64,000 nucleotides of DNA, from NCBI GenBank assembly GCA_037903355.1, contig JBAJFE010000032.1:248001-312000 (forward strand). Reading direction: 5' to 3'. The notes beneath the pieces are model-generated. The model had not been told where the DNA came from. It saw only the letters and a program-made list of their open reading frames with translations, and searched no databases. How positions within the stretch are numbered: the stretch's first letter is position 1; each line of letters begins with the position of its first letter. This DNA comes from Trichuris trichiura. Lineage: Eukaryota > Nematoda > Enoplea > Trichinellida > Trichuridae. Made by a program: the position numbers and the translations under genes. Shown here in pieces: positions 60,681 to 64,000 of this stretch.

Positions 60681-60923
60681 CTTGAGACATGTATTTAGTA
60701 ATTATATTTTATTCCTTGAAAATCAAGAATTCTTCCACTGGATTTCAAGTCTTCCGTACACCTTTCAAGCGACGAAAGCGTCCGTTGGGGCAGCGCAGGT
60801 TCCATTCAAAAACCTTCGTTACGCATTTTGTTGTTATCCTTAAGCTGCATGCCATTTTGTCGCAGCGCCGCTCCTTTCTGTCAATAATTATATTTCTAAT
60901 TGTCTTCGTCGTTGAAACAGGAA

Positions 60924-61481
60924 ATGCCGGTGAAAGTGGGAAGAGGCCGCCCACCTTAGATCGATCGCAAATCGAAACGTCGCACTGTACCTCGCCTACG
61001 ACGAGTCAAAAATTTGCCGAAGCAAGGTCAACCCATTGGCAATCCATCGACGGTGAGATACGAATTGCGGTCACGTGTCATAGTAAACAAGGAACATGTA
61101 TCGTCTCCTGAAGCAAACATGGATACAGACGAAATAATTGACCTGACGCGTGAGTCAGAAGAAGTGGACGAGACGAAGTACGCGCCTGCAAACACAGTGG
61201 TAGCTAGTAGTCTCGACGCGGGTCTTCAACCTGCTCAAAGTTGTGCTGCTATGCGAGATTCCTTATGGGGATTGCTCGCTAAGATAATGAGCGTAATCCG
61301 ACTATTCGGTGCGTTCGTAATGGCTTGGCTTTATCGCGCTGGAAATAAACCCATTTGCAGCCCGGAAAAAGAAGATGTCGACCATATTGAAAGCTGTTTA
61401 AGCTTTCTTAAAAATTCGAGGTCTACTGGCCGGAAAGCAACACTAACGGGCCTCGTCAACCTAGATTGTCTTCGTCGTTGA
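60924..61481 (+). pseudogene. Basic AT-hook-like protein, one in-frame stop
   Basis: From the ATG at 60924 the frame encodes MPVKVGRGRPP, then TAG at 60957-60959, then runs open to 61481: basic RKSKRRTVPRLRRV, PKQGQPIGNPSTVRYELRSR, an acidic stretch (DTDEIIDLTRESEEVDETK) and a possible hydrophobic helix near LLAKIMSVIRLFGAFVMAWL. GRGRPP resembles an AT-hook core. The sister copy at 61490 has Gln in place of the stop. Possibly the protein starts at the ATG at 61014. Family not recognised. Confidence 0.4.
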
Positions 61482-61489
61482 AACAAGAA

Positions 61490-61687
61490 ATGCCGGTGAA
61501 AGTGGGAAGAGGCCGCCCTCCTCAGAACGATCGCAAATCAAAACGTCGCACTGTACCTCGCCTACGACGAGTCAACAATGTGCCGAAGCAAGGTCAACCC
61601 ATTGCCAATCCATCGACGTTGAGATACGAATTGCGGTCACGTGTCATAGTAAACAAGGAATGTGACGCATTTTGTTGTTATTATTAA
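61490..61687 (+). CDS. Second copy of the basic N-terminal module
   Basis: MPVKVGRGRPPQNDRKSKRR, followed by VPRLRRV, GQPIANPSTLRYELRSRVIV and a different tail where the A' repeat begins; 65 codons. It is the uninterrupted version of the module at 60924. It may be an alternative first exon, an exon duplication, or non-functional. Confidence 0.4.
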   Translation: MPVKVGRGRPPQNDRKSKRRTVPRLRRVNNVPKQGQPIANPSTLRYELRSRVIVNKECDAFCCYY

Positions 61688-62008
61688 GCTGCGCGCCATT
61701 TTGTCGCTGCGCCGCTCGTTTCTGTCAATAATTATATTTCTAAGCTGCCTACCCAAGTGCGCTCTTTTACATTTAACGTTTTTCAAAAAGTTATTCTCTT
61801 AATAAAGTTACAAGAAGCTGTTCTCTCTAATTGCGTTGCTCCGAAAATTTATGGCTCCTTCTGGAGTGACACTCCCGTTCTGGTTGTTGAATTGCTGTTA
61901 CGACCAGTACAAATTTGGCATAGGCTGCTTCACTGTAGAATCAAGAGAACGCAACATAATGCTCGACGCAGGAGTACTGTCATTAGTCTTCAGGGACAAA
62001 TAGTACAG

Positions 62009-62263
62009 TGTGAAGATATGTAGAAATCATAACATATTTGAACACTTATTAAAAGGGATCATTTCTCCTAACAATTTCCTAATCGATCTGGTACCGCTGA
62101 AGACTGGTCTCGGTAGACCCGAAAGCTCCGGAGTTTAACACATTAAACGGGAATAATTCCGTAATAAAACTTTTGCAGCGTGAAGACATGTAGAAATCAT
62201 AACATATTTGAACACTTATTAAAACGGACCATTTCCCCTAACAATTTACCTAATCGAACTGCC
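62009..62263. mobile_element. Hammerhead-like unit between long direct repeats
   Basis: Direct repeats of about 83 bp (62009-62091 and 62179-62263, with scattered differences) flank an 87-bp unit. The unit holds a plus-strand hammerhead-like motif at 62092-62131 (GTACCG, CTGAAGA, TGGTC/GACCC stem II, GAAA, GCTC, CGG) followed by ACGGGAATAATTCCGTAATA. Confidence 0.65.
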
Positions 62264-63400
62264 GTTAAACTATTGTATTATTTTCTGTGAATTTCTATGA
62301 TTTTGCGTGGCTGGGAAGTACAGTGCACTTTGGCTTTGCTACTGCTAAATGACGCTTAGTAATTTTATCGACAGTCCTACGGGCGAGCTATTTTCAATTT
62401 AAGCTTTCAATTTTAAACATTCGTGCTTACACAATTAGTTTCATTTATGGCTGAGCGTCGCTCGAAATGCATGCGCATTGCCAACGTTGCTTAAGGAAAC
62501 AATAAATACTGCGTAGCTTCAAAAATTTCAAATGACGCTGAATACCATAGTCTAATTTTGAACACACTCGTTCATCGTTAGGCTTGAGTCGTTTCGGTCG
62601 GTCTGCAACCACAGCAACACTTCGACATTAAAAATGAAAGCCTAATGTAACTTTCCAAAATCAGTTCGATACTTGTGGCGGTCTGTTGCAACCGGAAAGC
62701 GTGATCTGTCCTTTTAGTAAATCGCATCTTTAGTTCATTATATACAAAAACAAATTTCTACTTGCTCACGTAACGATGGCGCGCGAAGGCAGTTTACAGT
62801 TTTTGTAAACTTCGTTCCGACGGTGCTACGATCGTCGAAACTGTTGAGTAACCTGTAAATGTTAAGCAGATAGAGATCGCGCACTCTCTATACACTGAAT
62901 CACTTTCTTGAGCTGTTGACATCGCTACAGACCGCCAGGGGGGCCCTTTTGACATCCTGGGGAGCCCAGAGCTCCAGGGGGCCCGCTGGGGGGCCCATTT
63001 GAGCTATGTGGGGCACATGCCCCACCTAAGCCGTCATGTTGTCATGCATCCGAAGGTGAGGTCCGAGGATGAGGTATTGTGCGTACTGGTTAGGATAACA
63101 TTGCAGGCTATGCCTGATGCCGGCTACTCCCCAGTCCAGCACATGAACCAATCACCGCTCGTGAAAATGACCATTCAGAACACGCGGCAGAAGGGATGGC
63201 ATGTTTGTCACCGTGACTTTCCCGGCGTAGAGTTGGGTAAGAAAACTTTCTGCTGAGAAGCATTTAACGCGGAGCACATGGTTCACATCCGAGAATAGTT
63301 GTCCGCGTTATCAGAATGCGCCATAGGTTTTGCGATTTATTTGCACCTGCTTTACGATTCAACCAGCGATTAGCACATGTTCGCAGCTGGTGCTTGGTAG
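62264..63400. other. Intergenic, no gene recognised
   Basis: Contains a GC-rich patch at 62930-63020 with repeated GGGGGGCCC words, possibly the end of an unidentified transposon. An open frame at 62999-63256 has no domain. Confidence 0.45.
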
Positions 63401-63619
63401 CAATGACTCTGCTTTAGAATTTTGTCAACGATTACCATCTCTTGCCCCGGCTCTGTGAAAAGTCAGCTCCCTTTTTCTTCCCTTTCTTTCCTCGCGTCTA
63501 TTGTCCTCGCAGCTACAATGCAAGCATACGCGTTAGCGACAGGGAATTGCGTGTGCTGCTCACATATTTTCTGGAAACACTTGGTCGGTACGGTTGCTTC
63601 TCTCCTACGCTCATTTCAG

Positions 63620-63790
63620 TTTTGCAAGATGTCACTGCAAGAAGAGCTGCTGGAGTTGCAGTTGAAAGTGGGGTTGAAGGACAGGTTGTCACATTGTTGT
63701 CAGCAGTTCTGGCTGCAGAGAAATCCTAGAGTTGTACCCTGGCGTATGGGATGTGGTAAAAAAGTTAAAACAAAAGGACACTGATCAGTA
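63620..63790 (+). pseudogene. hAT transposase C-terminal fragment
   Basis: MSLQEELLELQLKVGLKDRL then CCQQFWLQ, and after a frameshift LYPGVWDVVKKL. This matches the dimerisation region of the element at 56.1 kb (ELQSNEELKVKLKSEYQQFW) and the YPGVW..VKK block usual in this family. No other transposase parts are visible before the window ends. Confidence 0.65.
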
Positions 63791-64000
63791 GATGATTGAG
63801 GAGTTGTGTTCGGGTTTATTATTTTTTGTTGTCCCTAACTTAAAAACTGGGCCCGCAAATTTCAAAGTAAAGGTATCGCACTCCCAAAGGTAATGGAAGA
63901 TTCCGGAGGGTGATTGAAGAACGTTGAAGAGCAGGAAACCGCACGTCAAAGCAACGAGTTGCCTAGTGGAGCAGGAAGGTTGCCGAGCAAATGGAGCAAC

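Larger units (their letters stand above)
60831..61742. repeat. Nested A-B-X-B'-A' repeat
   Basis: A (60831-60898) and A' (61665-61742) share ACGCATTTTGTTGTTAT and TGTCAATAATTATATTTCTA. B (60900-61099) and B' (61467-61662) share about 195 bp beginning TGTCTTCGTCGTTGAAACA. All are in direct orientation but the order is mirrored, with about 370 bp of unique X in the middle. Confidence 0.75.

Noticed and set aside
63442..63729. 95-codon plus-strand frame
   Set aside because: Overlaps the hAT fragment in a different frame; the hAT frame has the recognisable motifs.

Overview
The window looks like nuclear DNA of a clade I (Trichinellida) nematode, most probably a whipworm (Trichuris). This is inferred from introns mostly of 48-70 nt, a SID-1/CHUP-1 family gene, intronless secreted multi-Kunitz proteins in tandem arrays, an SH2-only protein, and Penelope-like and hAT elements. 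No bacterial-style operons, tRNA, rRNA or CRISPR arrays were seen.

Layout. 0-1.5 kb: the 3' end of an unrecognised gene and ribosomal protein eS12 on the minus strand. 2.5-9.2 kb: a 21-exon SID-1 family double-stranded-RNA/cholesterol transporter gene, rebuilt here exon by exon with every splice phase consistent. A possible small secreted peptide lies antisense in its first intron. 9.4-14.0 kb: a composite Penelope-like (PLE) insertion with an inverted 5'-truncated copy joined to a near full-length copy, all inside one 15-bp target duplication. 14.5-19.1 kb: a small secreted protein and a NUDT9-like gene whose Nudix catalytic box has been erased. 19-25 kb: repeats, namely a 712-bp hAT MITE with perfect 8-bp target duplication and inverted-repeat elements.

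25.1-33.2 kb: two nearly identical 12-domain Kunitz inhibitor genes inside a tandem duplication of about 5.64 kb. The duplication also carries decayed NUDT9-like exons, and a pogo-type MITE sits in one copy only. 36.0-38.6 kb: a four-SH2-domain protein. 41.4-53.3 kb: three more Kunitz genes (4, 5 and 5 domains, Lys/Glu-rich linkers) in a second tandem array, separated by decayed copies of another secreted-type gene. 54.1 kb: a PLE-derived snapback element. 56.1-59.2 kb: a decayed ZBED5-type hAT transposon. 60.8-61.7 kb: a mirrored A-B-X-B'-A' repeat encoding a short basic protein. The end of the window has further hammerhead-like and hAT fragments.

The most unusual theme is a family of about 15 hammerhead-ribozyme-like motifs (CTGAAGA or CTGATGA, stem II hairpin, GAAA, then TC before a closing stem I). 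They occur at the ends of both PLE copies and in several short palindromic elements. At least three of these mini-elements share the layout of the full PLE insertion: inverted terminal pair, a one-sided extension of about 30-47 nt, and a 13-15 bp target duplication. They therefore look like non-autonomous PLE derivatives. The host-gene theme is secreted protease inhibition: five Kunitz genes sharing one promoter block (TATAAAA with a TGTTGAC-type motif 5' of it), with varied P1 residues suggesting several target proteases.
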